A stretch of 64,000 nt of DNA from Myxococcales bacterium (GTDB taxonomy: Bacteria; Myxococcota_A; Polyangia; Haliangiales; Haliangiaceae): assembly GCA_016794525.1 (NCBI GenBank), contig JAEUJY010000115.1, forward strand, positions 62,001 to 126,000, written 5' to 3'. Positions 42,349 through 54,148 of the stretch are shown here, piece by piece (position 1 is the stretch's first letter; each line of letters opens with the position of its first letter). The notes beneath the pieces were generated by a model. It saw only the letters and a program-made list of their open reading frames with translations. It made no database searches and had not been told where the DNA came from. The position numbers and the translations under genes were made by a program.

Positions 42349-43473
42349 CTAGCGACAGGCCTCGGACCAGCCTTGCTCGCACGCCCGCGCGAACCGCGCC
42401 GCCACCGTCGCCGGATCGGCCGTGCCGCCACGGCCGGCCTCGAGGTTGAGGCCGAGGTAGTAGCAGCCGCCCGCCGCCGACTCACCCTCCCCCTCGTCGC
42501 ACGCGCGCGCGAACAGCGCGTTGGCGCGCGCCACGTCGGCGGGCACGCCGACGCCGCCCTGGTAGCAGTGGCCGAGCACGGTGCAGCCGCCTTGGTCGCC
42601 GAGGTGGCAGGACCGGCTCGCGGTCGCGAACGCCTCGTGGGCGCCGTCGCGGTCGCTCATCAGCGTCGCCGCCAGCACCCGGCACGCGCGCGGCTCGGCG
42701 AGCGCGCAGCCGCGGCGCAGCGGCGCCAGCGCAGCGGACACGTCCTCGCCGATGCCATGGCCGTCGACCAAGCTCGCGCCGTAGGTGGCGCACGCGAGCC
42801 CCGCGCCCAGCTCGCACGCCCGCGCGTAGGCGGCGAGCCCGGCGTCGTGATCCGCGGCGATGCCGACGCCGTCGTAGACCGCGACGCCGAGGATCAGGCA
42901 CGCGTACGCGCCGTCGAGATCGCAGCCGCGGCGCGCGTAGCCCAGCGCCTGCTTCTCGTCGCCGAGGCTGGCGTCCTGCAGCCACAGCCCGGCGAGGAAC
43001 CCGCACGCGTCGGCGTCGTCGGCCAGGCAGCGCTCGTCGAGCGCGTGCAGCGCGCCGGGCACGTCGCGGGGCAGCCCCGCCGCGCCCTGGTAGCGCAGGA
43101 GCTCGATCGCCACGCACGCGCGCGCGATCGACGCGTTGCACGCGGGGCGGAGCAGCGGCAGCGCCCGCGCCGGGTCGGGCGGCGTGCCCTCGCCGTTCAT
43201 GATCATGACGCCCTGCCAGGCGCAGCCGTCGTGCAGCCCGAGCTCGCAGGCCCGGGTGAACTGCGCCAGCGCCACCGCGTCGTCGCGGTCGACGCCGTCG
43301 GCGTGGTAGTAGCGCATGGCCACCGCCTCGCAGCCGCGCGGGTTGCCCGCCGCGCACGCCGCCGCTTGCCCCGCCTCGTCGGCCGGCACCGCGTCGGCCA
43401 TCTGCAGCGGCACCGTCTCCCTCTTGGCTCCGCCACACGCCGCCAGCAGCACGATCGGCAGGATCCAGCGCAT
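42349..43473 (-). CDS. Sel1-repeat lipoprotein
   Basis: The 374-residue protein has a short lipoprotein signal (WILPIVLLAACGGAK) followed by about eight Sel1-like 36-residue repeats, each with a central cysteine (FTRACELGLHDGCAWQGVMI, YARACELGAGLACATYGASL, FARACDEGEGESAAGGCYYL). The regularly placed cysteines suggest disulfide-stabilised repeats in the periplasm. Sel1 proteins act as protein-protein adaptors. It is read in the same direction as the neighbouring membrane protein gene, 26 bp apart. Confidence 0.82.
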   Translation of the reverse strand: MRWILPIVLLAACGGAKRETVPLQMADAVPADEAGQAAACAAGNPRGCEAVAMRYYHADGVDRDDAVALAQFTRACELGLHDGCAWQGVMIMNGEGTPPDPARALPLLRPACNASIARACVAIELLRYQGAAGLPRDVPGALHALDERCLADDADACGFLAGLWLQDASLGDEKQALGYARRGCDLDGAYACLILGVAVYDGVGIAADHDAGLAAYARACELGAGLACATYGASLVDGHGIGEDVSAALAPLRRGCALAEPRACRVLAATLMSDRDGAHEAFATASRSCHLGDQGGCTVLGHCYQGGVGVPADVARANALFARACDEGEGESAAGGCYYLGLNLEAGRGGTADPATVAARFARACEQGWSEACR

Positions 43474-43505
43474 GGCGCATGCTACCGCGGCCGCGCCGCC
43501 CGCGG

Positions 43506-45410
43506 TCACTCGTCAGCGAGGACGATCAGCTTGTCGCCCGCGGCGACCCGCACCGGCGCGTGCTTCGGCGGGTTGACGACGACGCCGTAGGACGCCGCGG
43601 CGTCCTTGGCCTGCGCGCCCCGGCGCAGCCCGATCGCCACCTCGCCGCGCCGCAGCGCCGCCTCGACGACGGTGTGGTACGGCACGTCGGCGCCGGCGCG
43701 CACGTACTCGGTGGCGGGCTTCAGGTACAGCTCGTGGCCGCCCGCGGTGAACAGCTCGTTGAACACCTTCACCAGGTGGCGGTTCTCGGCGACCTGCGAC
43801 ACCATCAACGACACCAGCGTGTTGCTGACGATGAAGTCGTCGGCCTCGGCGACGCTGGCCAGGTCGCGGTTCTCGATCGACAAGATCTCGCTGGTGATCG
43901 GCACGTTCTTGCCGTGGATCCGGGCCAGATCGCGCAGGTGGAGCAGCGTGATCATCGTGCGCGCGTCGGCCATGTCCTGGGTGCGCCCGCTGGTCTCGGA
44001 CAGCAGCAGCACGGTGTCGAAGCTGCCGACGTCGAGCGTGTCGAGCAGCGCGCGGTCGGTGGGATCGCCGGCGGTGGAGCGCACCGTCATGTTGGTGGTC
44101 GTGAGCTGGCCGAGCACGTCGAGGGCCTCGCCGGCGCCGACGACCAGGGTCTCGCTGCCGGGACCGACGTAGGCGTCGAGCTCGGCGAGCACGCGGGGCA
44201 GCCGCAGGCTCGCGCCCAGCACCAGCGTGCGCTCGCGTTGCCGCGCCGGCGCGGCGGCGTGGGGCACCACCGCGGCCTCGTCGGTCGTCAGGCCGCGGCC
44301 GTTGACGATCACCGTGTCGTCGTCCTCGCTGATCGCGATCACCTGATCGCCGGCCGCCATCGCCCGGTCGAACGCCGGGGGCACCAGCACCTCGCCGGCA
44401 GCCGTCACGACGCCCATCACCGACGAGTCGTCGTAGGCCAGCACGACGTCCCGGAACGACTTGCCGACCAGCGCCGGCTCGGGCCGCACGTACATCTCGA
44501 CGCCGCCGAAGTCGAGCAGCTCGGTGTAGACCACCGACAGGCCCGACTGCCGCCCGGTCTGGACCAGCAACCGGCTGATCAGCGGCGGCGCGACGATCAG
44601 CGCAGCCGCCGGGCCGACCACCATCCGCGCCACGGCCTCGGTCTTCTCGTCGGACAGCTCGGCGACGATGTGCAGCGGCCGACCGGCCGACAGCTTGGTC
44701 ACCGCCATCAGCACCTTGAGCACGACCGTGTCGGCCTCGTGGCCGGCCAGCAGCGCGCCGTCGGGCGACGTCTCCGGCGCCAGCACGATCACCGCCTTGG
44801 AGTGGGTCAGGCTCACCAGCTCGAGCGCGGCGATCGCGGTCGGGCTGCCGCTGCGCGTGACCACCCGCAGGCGCAGCCCCAGCTCGGCGATGTGCTCGTC
44901 CATCGCGACCTTGTCGCGATCGGCCAGCACGACGACGCAGGCGTCGCGCTGGTTGGCGTTGGCCGCGGCGAGCTCGGACAGCAGCGTGTCGATCTTCGGG
45001 CTCCAGCCCAGCAGCACGACGTGGTCGTGCTCGATCACCACGCTCTTGCCGCGGCGCAGGTTCTCGATCAGCGCGCCGAAGCCGTTGTTGAGGATGCCGA
45101 TCAACGCCGACAGCACGAACAACCCGCCGACCGTCACGAACAGCATCACGAACAGGAAGGTCCAGCTGCCGGCGTCACCGCCGACGGCGCCGGCGTCGAG
45201 CGCGTGCATCAGCGCCTTCCACAGGAGCCGCCCGAACGAGTCGTGCGCGCCTTGCTCGTCCGCCGGCACCACGCCACACACCACGATCGCCAGCGCGGTG
45301 ATCCCGACCAGGATCAGCGTCGTGATCGTGAGCAGGAGGATCTGCGCCCCCGTGCCCCGCGCCATCAGGTTGTCGAAGCGATACCGGACCCGCTGCCGAA
45401 GGCTCGCCAT
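43506..45410 (-). CDS. CASTOR/POLLUX-type ion channel with RCK domains
   Basis: The 634-residue protein has two N-terminal membrane helices (about 24-50, ILLLTITTLILVGITALAIV; about 80-105, FVMLFVTVGGLFVLSALIG) enclosing a pore segment with a GGDAGSW filter-like sequence. Two tandem Rossmann RCK/TrkA-N domains follow (DHVVLLGWSPKIDTLLSELA near 150, RTLVLGASLRLPRVLAEL near 390). This matches the bacterial relatives of plant CASTOR/POLLUX/DMI1 calcium-permeable channels. It sits in the inner membrane, gated by a cytosolic ligand or calcium. TAGCGT ends six bases before the ATG. Confidence 0.85.
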   Translation of the reverse strand: MASLRQRVRYRFDNLMARGTGAQILLLTITTLILVGITALAIVVCGVVPADEQGAHDSFGRLLWKALMHALDAGAVGGDAGSWTFLFVMLFVTVGGLFVLSALIGILNNGFGALIENLRRGKSVVIEHDHVVLLGWSPKIDTLLSELAAANANQRDACVVVLADRDKVAMDEHIAELGLRLRVVTRSGSPTAIAALELVSLTHSKAVIVLAPETSPDGALLAGHEADTVVLKVLMAVTKLSAGRPLHIVAELSDEKTEAVARMVVGPAAALIVAPPLISRLLVQTGRQSGLSVVYTELLDFGGVEMYVRPEPALVGKSFRDVVLAYDDSSVMGVVTAAGEVLVPPAFDRAMAAGDQVIAISEDDDTVIVNGRGLTTDEAAVVPHAAAPARQRERTLVLGASLRLPRVLAELDAYVGPGSETLVVGAGEALDVLGQLTTTNMTVRSTAGDPTDRALLDTLDVGSFDTVLLLSETSGRTQDMADARTMITLLHLRDLARIHGKNVPITSEILSIENRDLASVAEADDFIVSNTLVSLMVSQVAENRHLVKVFNELFTAGGHELYLKPATEYVRAGADVPYHTVVEAALRRGEVAIGLRRGAQAKDAAASYGVVVNPPKHAPVRVAAGDKLIVLADE

Positions 45411-45465
45411 GCCCGGACGCTACTCCCATCCTATGACCGTCCCGCCGGCGGCGCCGATCGCCGGC

Positions 45466-45870
45466 TCAGCGCCAGGTCGTGAACAGCAGCTCGACGAGCG
45501 CCCCGGCGTCCTCGGGTGACGCCGCGCAGCGGCACGTGATCAACGCCGGCGGCAGCTGCGCGCGCAGGTACGCGTCCTTGGGTCCGCCCGCGGCGACAGC
45601 GACGCCGCCCAGCACCTCCGCCGCGGCGGGGCAAGGCCCGAGCATCGGGACCAAGGCGGCGGCGGCGGTCGCACCTCGCTGCGCGGGTTCCGCCGCCGCG
45701 ACCTCGGCCACCGCCTGCGCCAGGCGCTTCGAGACCCGGGCCAACTCGGCGGGCTCGCGCGGCGCGGCCAGGTGGGCGCTCATCCGGGAGACCCGCGCGG
45801 CGCAGGTCGGTTCTCCTGACCGGCCGCACGCCACCACCACCACCGCGACAAGCGCCATCGTTCGGATCAT
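45466..45870 (-). CDS. Small exported protein with conserved cysteines
   Basis: The 134-residue protein starts MIRTMALVAVVVVACGRSGE, a short lipoprotein signal with Cys near 15. The mature part is mostly helical with four further cysteines (TCAARVSRM, LGPCPAAAEV, ITCRCAASPED). No domain is recognised. GATACT ends seven bases before the ATG, the leaderless pattern. The gap to the neighbouring genes holds nothing else. Confidence 0.55.
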   Translation of the reverse strand: MIRTMALVAVVVVACGRSGEPTCAARVSRMSAHLAAPREPAELARVSKRLAQAVAEVAAAEPAQRGATAAAALVPMLGPCPAAAEVLGGVAVAAGGPKDAYLRAQLPPALITCRCAASPEDAGALVELLFTTWR

Positions 45871-45965
45871 GCCAGCGAGTATCGTCGCGCCGCGCGCCCG
45901 GCGGAAGTCCGCACGGATCCGTGCCATGCGCCGGGGGCGCAGCTTTCGACCGAGCCTCGCGCGGT

Positions 45966-46964
45966 TCAGTAGCGCAAGAACGCGCTGGCCCAGGTCAGGC
46001 CGGCGCCGAACGCGACCAGGCACACCAGGTCGCCCGGCTTGATCTTCCCCAGCCCGATCGCCTCGTGCATGCAGATCGGGATCGTCGCGGCGGTCGTGTT
46101 GCCGGTGCGCTGGATGTTGTTGTGCATCTTGTGCTCGGGCAGGCCGATCATCTTCGCGACGAACTGGTTGATGCGCAGGTTCGCCTGGTGCGGGATCACC
46201 ATGTCGACGTCGTCGAGCTTGAGCCCGTTGGCGATCATGCCCTCCATGATCGCCTGCGGCATCCGGGTCACCGCGTGCTTGAACACCTTCTTGCCCTGCA
46301 TCGCCGGGTAGTGCTTGCCCGCGGCCATGTCGGCCTCGGTGATGCGCGGGTGGTTGCGGCTGGCCGGCGCCTCGGTCCACAGGATCTCGGCCTCGGCGCC
46401 GTCGGCGTGGAGGTGGGTCGACATGATCAGGTGCTTGTCGTCGTCGGCGCGCCCGACCACGACCGCGCCGGCGCCGTCACCGAACAGCACCGCCACGTCG
46501 CGGCCGCGGGTGCTGATGTCGAGGCCCGTCGAGTGCACCTCGGAGCCGATCACCAGGATGTTCTTGTACAGGCCCGAGCGGATGAACGCGTCGGCCATCG
46601 CCAGGCCGTAGATGAACCCGGTGCACTGCTGGCGGATGTCGTAGCAGGGGATCTCGCGCAGCCCGAGCAGCCGCTGCGTGAAGACGCCGCCGCCGGGGAA
46701 GTTGTAGTCGGGCGACAGCGTCGCGTAGATGAGCATGTCGATGTCCTTGGCCTCGACGCCCGCCTTCTCCATCGCCTCCTTCGACGCCTTGGCCGCCATC
46801 TCCGAGCCGCCCTCGCCGGGCTCGACCCAGCGGCGCTCCTCGATGCCCGTGCGCTCGACGATCCACTCGTTGGTCGTCTCCATCATCGTCGACAACTCGG
46901 CGTTGGTGACCACCCGCGGCGGCAGGTACGCACCGATGCCCTTGATCCGGCTGCGATAGCTCAT
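45966..46964 (-). CDS. fabH: 3-oxoacyl-ACP synthase III (KAS III)
   Basis: The 332-residue thiolase-fold enzyme has the active cysteine in QQCTGFIYGLAMAD (about 113), the histidine in VIPHQANLRINQF and the asparagine in NIQRTGNTTAATIP, ending with GAGLTWASAFLRY. It condenses acyl-CoA with malonyl-ACP to start fatty acid synthesis. The gene stands alone, away from any fab cluster, so a specialised FabH paralogue for branched or secondary lipids is possible. AGGAAGGGG precedes the ATG. Confidence 0.92.
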   Translation of the reverse strand: MSYRSRIKGIGAYLPPRVVTNAELSTMMETTNEWIVERTGIEERRWVEPGEGGSEMAAKASKEAMEKAGVEAKDIDMLIYATLSPDYNFPGGGVFTQRLLGLREIPCYDIRQQCTGFIYGLAMADAFIRSGLYKNILVIGSEVHSTGLDISTRGRDVAVLFGDGAGAVVVGRADDDKHLIMSTHLHADGAEAEILWTEAPASRNHPRITEADMAAGKHYPAMQGKKVFKHAVTRMPQAIMEGMIANGLKLDDVDMVIPHQANLRINQFVAKMIGLPEHKMHNNIQRTGNTTAATIPICMHEAIGLGKIKPGDLVCLVAFGAGLTWASAFLRY

Positions 46965-47132
46965 CGCCCCTTCCTACACCGATCGCCGCGCCCCTTCCAC
47001 CGCCCGGCACATCGAGCAGCAGGCGCGCGGTCCAACCACTGACCGGCGCGCGGCCGACGACGCACGCCGCGATGGCGTGGCGGGCCGATCTGGCGCGCCG
47101 ATGCCGCGCGCGGCGGTCGACGACGAGCCGGT

Positions 47133-48134
47133 TCAACGCGACGGCGCGGCCGTGGCGCCGGGCTTCGGCGGCAGGCCCTCGAGGAACGCGTTGATCTCCG
47201 CCGACGGCTCCGCGGCGACGACCTCGGATCCGACGGCCACCTTGCCGTTCTCGATCGCGAAGGTGCGCGCGTCGGGCAGCTTCACGTTGATGAACGTCTT
47301 GCGCGCGATCACCGCCGGGATCGTGCGGTCGATGATCGCGACGGCGCAGTGGTTCGAGTAGGCCGGCACGCGGTGCCCCTCGTCGTCGGCGAAGGTGCCG
47401 ATCTGCGAGCCCTTCTCGCACGTGATCGACACCAGCATCTCGATCTCGGCGGCGTGCTTGGCCTGACGCTCGACGGGGATCGGCCCGCCGCCGCTGCCCC
47501 CCTCGCCACCGAGCAGGAACGCCTTCTGCAAGTACGGCTGCGCGATGAGCTGATCGGGCGGGTGCAGCGCCTCGAGCTGCCGCTCGGTCGGGATAGGGCG
47601 GGCGTGGATCGCCGCCAGCTCGTCGAACATCGACAGGTCGAGGTCGGCGAGCGCCGGCATCGCGCGCAGCAGCTCGACGGCGACCGCGGGATCGCTGGTG
47701 AGGTTGGTCGACGCGGTGCGCGTCCCGCGCTGGATCGCGAGCAGGTACGCCGGGTCGGCCCAGAACCCGCTGCCGCTCTGGCAGATGAGGAACGTGCCGA
47801 CCTCGGCGCCGGCCTTGGTCTTGAGCGGCCCTTGCTTCGTCGGCTTCGGGTCGCCGCCGCCCGACGGTGGACAGTCGACCGCGTACCCGAAGTGGGCCGC
47901 GGCATCGGCGGCCCGCTTGTGGACCGTCACCTGGTAGTTGATGGACGCGTCGCTGGCCGCGTAGGCCTGGAACGCGTACGTGAAGTCGTCGGTGACGCTG
48001 GCCGGGTAGCTCCGGGCGCTCCACGATGGCTTGGACGACGCGGTGAAGCGACCGACGGACGCCGGGAAGTCGTTGGCAGGCTTGCCGCCACAGGCGACGA
48101 GCAGCCCGCAGGCGAGGAGTGGCGCGGTGCGCAT
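47133..48134 (-). CDS. Lipoprotein of unknown function
   Basis: The 333-residue protein starts MRTAPLLACGLLVACGGKPA with a clear lipobox. The mature part contains a beta-rich region (YQVTVHKRAADAAAHFGYAV, GTFLICQSGSGFWADPAYLL), a helical middle and a C-terminal half with IIDRTIPAVIARKTFINVKL. There are no catalytic motifs or repeats. The gap 46965-47132 upstream of fabH's start holds no gene that I can see. The family is not recognised. Confidence 0.6.
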   Translation of the reverse strand: MRTAPLLACGLLVACGGKPANDFPASVGRFTASSKPSWSARSYPASVTDDFTYAFQAYAASDASINYQVTVHKRAADAAAHFGYAVDCPPSGGGDPKPTKQGPLKTKAGAEVGTFLICQSGSGFWADPAYLLAIQRGTRTASTNLTSDPAVAVELLRAMPALADLDLSMFDELAAIHARPIPTERQLEALHPPDQLIAQPYLQKAFLLGGEGGSGGGPIPVERQAKHAAEIEMLVSITCEKGSQIGTFADDEGHRVPAYSNHCAVAIIDRTIPAVIARKTFINVKLPDARTFAIENGKVAVGSEVVAAEPSAEINAFLEGLPPKPGATAAPSR

Positions 48135-48216
48135 GCGGCCAGCCACAGCAACGCCCGGGCCAATCCGGGCGCGCCCGGCGGACCGACGCGGGGTGAGGTC
48201 GCGCGGCGCGCGCTGA

Positions 48217-50829
<2,613 letters not shown>

Positions 50830-50967
50830 TCACTCAGGAAACCGCCGGGCCAGCCCCCCTCCGGATCTCACGGCCGCCACGCGACCATCCCCCGCCGCGC
50901 CGTCGCCGCCGCCCTCCACCCCTGTCTCCTGCAACTTGCCTGAATTGCTGGTGTATCTAGCTCCCCC

Positions 50968-51059
50968 GACGATCCCCATCCGATCGTCAGCTCCCGCCCC
51001 GACGATCCCCATCCGATCGTCAGCTCCCGCCCCAACGATCCCCATCCGATCGTCAGCTC
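50968..51059. repeat. 33-bp tandem repeat between gyrB and recF
   Basis: Two exact 33-bp units (50968-51000 and 51001-51033) and a partial third (51034-51059) share GACGATCCCCATCCGATCGT; a GATCGTCAGCTC fragment follows once more at 51063. Each unit can fold as GACGAT/ATCGTC with a 9-base loop. The whole gap 50734-51077 has no gene I can support; upstream of gyrB it also has a TTCGACC/GGTCGA inverted repeat around 50776-50795. Confidence 0.85.
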
Positions 51060-51077
51060 GTCGATCGTCAGCTCGCC

Positions 51078-52160
51078 TCAGGTGACCGCGCCGCCGGCGA
51101 CGCGGCGGTCGATGCGGTCGGCGGCGATGCGGACGTGGCGCGGGTCGGTGGTGGTGATGAAGCACTGGCCGGGGCGCTGGCTCAGGTACGCGAACAGGAA
51201 CTCGTTGCGCGTGTCGTCGAGCTCGCTCGAGACGTCGTCGAGGAGCAGCAGCGGCGCGTCGCCGTGGGTCGCGGCCAGGAGTTCGAGCTCGGCGATCTTC
51301 CACGCGAGCACCAGGGCGCGGGTCTGGCCCTGCGACGCGAAGCTCGCGGCCGGGTGCCCGTCGAGCGTGAACAGCAGCTCGTCGCGGTGCGGCCCGGTCG
51401 TCGTCGAGCGCCGGCCGAGATCCTTGCCGCGGTCGGCCGCGAGCTGCGCCACCACCGCGGCGGGGTCTAGCGCGAGCTTGGTCTCGTACGCGACCGCCGC
51501 GGTCAGCGCGCCGCCGGTGATCGCCGCGTACACCGCCGCGACGCGGGGCCCCAGCTCGGCCAGGAGCTCCTGCCGCGCGGTCACCACCGCCACCGCCAGC
51601 GGCGCGAGCTGCTGGTCGTAGACGTCGAGCAGGTCGCGGCCGCCGCGGTCGCCCTCGGCGATCCCGCGCAGCACCGCGTTGCGGCTGCGCAGCACCTTGT
51701 CGAAGGCCTGCGCCGTCGTGAGGTAGCTCGACCGTCGCCCGAACACCGTGCGGTCCAGGAAGCGCCGCCGCTCGGCAGGTGCGCCGCGCACCACCGCGAG
51801 ATCCTCGGGCGCGAACAGCACGACGTTCATGCCGCCGAAGTAGCGGGCGATCGGCCGCACCGGCTTGTCGTCGACGATCGCGGTCTTGCGCTGGGGCTCG
51901 ATGACCACCTGGTAGACCCGCTCGAGCTCGCTGCGCACCACCCGCGCCTTCAGCACCGCGCGCTCGTGGCCGTGGCCGATCACCTCGGCCAGCGCGCTGG
52001 TGCGGAACGAGCGCAGCGCCGCCAGCACGTAGACCGCCTCGAGGAGGTTGGTCTTGCCCTGGCCGTTGTCGCCCGCGAAGACGTTGAACCGCGGCCCCGG
52101 CTCGAGCTGCAGCGGCGCCAGGTTGCGCACGCCGTGGAGCTGCACCGCGGTGACGAGCAC
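51078..52160 (-). CDS. recF: DNA replication and repair protein RecF
   Basis: The 360-residue SMC-like ATPase starts at GTG. Walker A GDNGQGKTNLLEAVY is at about 30-44, the signature ASQGQTRALVLAWK near 300 and Walker B PLLLLDDVSSELDDTRN near 325. It loads RecA with RecOR at gapped DNA. The open frame extends past 52160, but TAGGAT ends eight bases before this GTG and the LHGVRNL N-terminus is typical of RecF. It lies between dnaN and gyrB, as in many bacteria, with one extra gene between it and dnaN. Confidence 0.93.
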   Translation of the reverse strand: MLVTAVQLHGVRNLAPLQLEPGPRFNVFAGDNGQGKTNLLEAVYVLAALRSFRTSALAEVIGHGHERAVLKARVVRSELERVYQVVIEPQRKTAIVDDKPVRPIARYFGGMNVVLFAPEDLAVVRGAPAERRRFLDRTVFGRRSSYLTTAQAFDKVLRSRNAVLRGIAEGDRGGRDLLDVYDQQLAPLAVAVVTARQELLAELGPRVAAVYAAITGGALTAAVAYETKLALDPAAVVAQLAADRGKDLGRRSTTTGPHRDELLFTLDGHPAASFASQGQTRALVLAWKIAELELLAATHGDAPLLLLDDVSSELDDTRNEFLFAYLSQRPGQCFITTTDPRHVRIAADRIDRRVAGGAVT

Positions 52161-52194
52161 GTCCGGCGATCCTACCGCATCGCGGCGGTCGCGC

Positions 52195-52680
52195 TCACGG
52201 CAGCCCGTCGCCACCTGGCGGCGCCGGCGGCAGGCCCTGCGGGAAGCGCCACGCCGCCAGCCACCAGACGAGGTACTCCGCGTGGGCGGTCGGGAGGTCG
52301 AGCTTGTAGGTGCGCCCCTTGGCGCGGAGGTGAAGCTCGCGGTTGAGGGTCCCGATCGCTTCGACCTGGTCGAGGTCGCGGCGGTAGATGTCGGTCCCGC
52401 CGGGGAGGTGCAGCCGGTCACCGACGATCGTGAACAGCCGCCGCGGGTGGCGCAGGCGGCGCGCCGCGATGAACGGCGGCAGCAGCACCACGGGGAGCCA
52501 CATCCACATCCCCGACAGGACCATCGGCAGCAGCATCACCGCGGTCAGGAAGTACTGCAGCGGGCTCAGCGACCGCCGATACCACACCTCGACGCCGGGC
52601 TCGACGCCGGGCTCGCGCGGCCGGATCTCGAGGTCCGGCGGCAACGCGCCGGGCGCTGGGACGAGACTGTCGGTTGCCAC
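52195..52680 (-). CDS. Small membrane protein, PH-like
   Basis: The 161-residue protein (GTG start) has a Pro-rich N-terminus, two adjacent hydrophobic helices (about 40-75, LQYFLTAVMLLPMVLSG and MWMWLPVVLLPPFIAA) and a C-terminal beta-rich domain (RLFTIVGDRLHLPGGTDIYR, VEAIGTLNRELHLRAKG) resembling bacterial PH domains. It is inserted between dnaN and recF, where most bacteria have nothing. Function unknown. Confidence 0.65.
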   Translation of the reverse strand: MATDSLVPAPGALPPDLEIRPREPGVEPGVEVWYRRSLSPLQYFLTAVMLLPMVLSGMWMWLPVVLLPPFIAARRLRHPRRLFTIVGDRLHLPGGTDIYRRDLDQVEAIGTLNRELHLRAKGRTYKLDLPTAHAEYLVWWLAAWRFPQGLPPAPPGGDGLP

Positions 52681-52738
52681 CGTCGAACGCCCGCGGGATG
52701 GCGGCAGGACCCGACGCCGGATCGCCCCGCCTCGCCGC

Positions 52739-53839
52739 TCAGATGCGCATCGGCATGATGACGCCGAGGTAGTCGTCGCCCGAGGCTGGCTTGACCAGCG
52801 CCGGATCGAGCTCGCCGCCGAGGTCGATGTCGACCTGGTCGCTCTTGATCTGGCCGAGCAGCTCGATCATGTACTTCGGGTTGAACCCGATCGTCATCGC
52901 CTCGCCCTTGAACTGGGCGTCGACGTCCTCGCGCACCTCGCCGAGGTCAGGGTTGTCGCTGGCGATCGTGATGTGGTCGCTGGCGAACGACATCTTCACG
53001 CCGCGCGCCTCCGACGACATCAGCTGCGCGCGCTTGACCGCGTCGGTGAGGCTGTCGCGGCTGATCGTGGCGCGGCGCTTGTGGTCCTTGGGGATGACCT
53101 GCTCGTAGGGCGGGAACTGGGCGTCGATGAGCTTGACCGCCAGCACCAGGTCGTCGACGGCGAAGAACGCGTGGGGCGTCTTCACCGCGAGCTTGCAGGT
53201 GGTCGCGCCGTCGAGGACTTTCTTGATCTCGAGCAGGCCCTTCTTGGGGATGATGACCCCGGCCGACAGCTTGGGCGCGCCGGGGAGCTCGCGGTCGACC
53301 TTCGACAGCCGGTGGCCGTCGGTCGAGACCATCCGCGCCTTGGTGCCGGTCGACTCGAACAGCACGCCGTTGAGGTGGAAGCGCGTCTCATCGTTGCAGA
53401 CCGAGAACAGCGTCCGGTCGATCATCTCGCGCAGCGTCGCCGCGTCGACGTCACCGAACGGCGCCTCGCGGTGATCGGGCACCTTCGGGAAGTCGCGGTC
53501 GGGCACGCCGACGATGCGGTACGCGACCTTGCCGGCCTTGATCTCGGCCCAGTTGTTCTCGACCTTGCGGAACGAGATGTCGTCGACCTTCGGCAGGTTC
53601 ACGACGATGTCGTGGAGCGCCTTCGCACCGACGGTGAGGCTGCCGTCCGAGCCGCCCGAGATCTTCAGCTCGGCCGACAGCGACACGTTGAGGTCGGTCG
53701 CGGTGACGAGCAGCCTGGACTTGCTCTGCACGCGGAGCAGCACGTTGGCCAGGAGCGGCATCGTGCTCTTGCGATCGGCGATGCTCTGCGCGAGGCGCAG
53801 GCCGCGAACGAACTCGGCTTGGTTGATGCGGAACTCCAT
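52739..53839 (-). CDS. dnaN: DNA polymerase III sliding clamp, beta subunit
   Basis: The 366-residue protein has the three-fold clamp architecture. MEFRINQAEFVRGLRLAQSI starts domain 1, with LLANVLLRVQS and LSAELKISGG; LFSVCNDETRFHLNGVLFES lies in domain 2; and KYMIELLGQIKSDQVDIDLG, then PALVKPASGDDYLGVIMPMR at the C-terminus, where the conserved PMRI binds client proteins. GAGGAG precedes the ATG at good spacing. It is co-directional with and follows dnaA. Confidence 0.97.
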   Translation of the reverse strand: MEFRINQAEFVRGLRLAQSIADRKSTMPLLANVLLRVQSKSRLLVTATDLNVSLSAELKISGGSDGSLTVGAKALHDIVVNLPKVDDISFRKVENNWAEIKAGKVAYRIVGVPDRDFPKVPDHREAPFGDVDAATLREMIDRTLFSVCNDETRFHLNGVLFESTGTKARMVSTDGHRLSKVDRELPGAPKLSAGVIIPKKGLLEIKKVLDGATTCKLAVKTPHAFFAVDDLVLAVKLIDAQFPPYEQVIPKDHKRRATISRDSLTDAVKRAQLMSSEARGVKMSFASDHITIASDNPDLGEVREDVDAQFKGEAMTIGFNPKYMIELLGQIKSDQVDIDLGGELDPALVKPASGDDYLGVIMPMRI

Positions 53840-54148
53840 GACGGTCTCCTCGTGCGAGGCTCTGATCCAGCGATCTGGTTTCTGGGATCAGAGATCAAAG
53901 AAAGAAAGGCAGAAGTAGGATCAGTAGGTCGTGTGGACAGTGTGGATAGCGCGGGAGTGAGCGGAGATCGTTGCGGCTTGTCGGTAGGCGGCGATGTGGG
54001 TGGGCGGGCGATCTAGCGGGTGGTCGGCGGTCGGTCTGGCTGTGGATCAAAGCAGGTCACAGATTTCCCCACACGCAGGTAGCTGGTCGATCCTCAAGGT
54101 TCTCCACAGGGGGATGGCGCCGTTTACCACGCCGGTCCGACGCTCGGG
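53840..54148. other. dnaA-dnaN gap with DnaA-box-like sites
   Basis: The 309-bp gap has no gene. Four 9-mers differ from TTATCCACA (or TGTGGATAA) by one base: TGTGGATAG 53941-53949, TGTGGATCA 54041-54049 and TTCTCCACA 54100-54108, plus weaker TGTGGACAG at 53932-53940 and TTCCCCACA at 54065-54073 with two changes. The 53880-53950 part is less GC-rich than its surroundings. It could be an origin lobe or dnaN regulatory DNA. Confidence 0.55.

Noticed and set aside
50968-51059. CRISPR array
   Set aside because: The 33-bp units are directly adjacent with no spacers and no cas genes nearby.
50830-51303. ORF with DDRMGIVGAGA repeats
   Set aside because: It is the 33-bp tandem repeat read out of phase and overlaps the end of recF in another frame.
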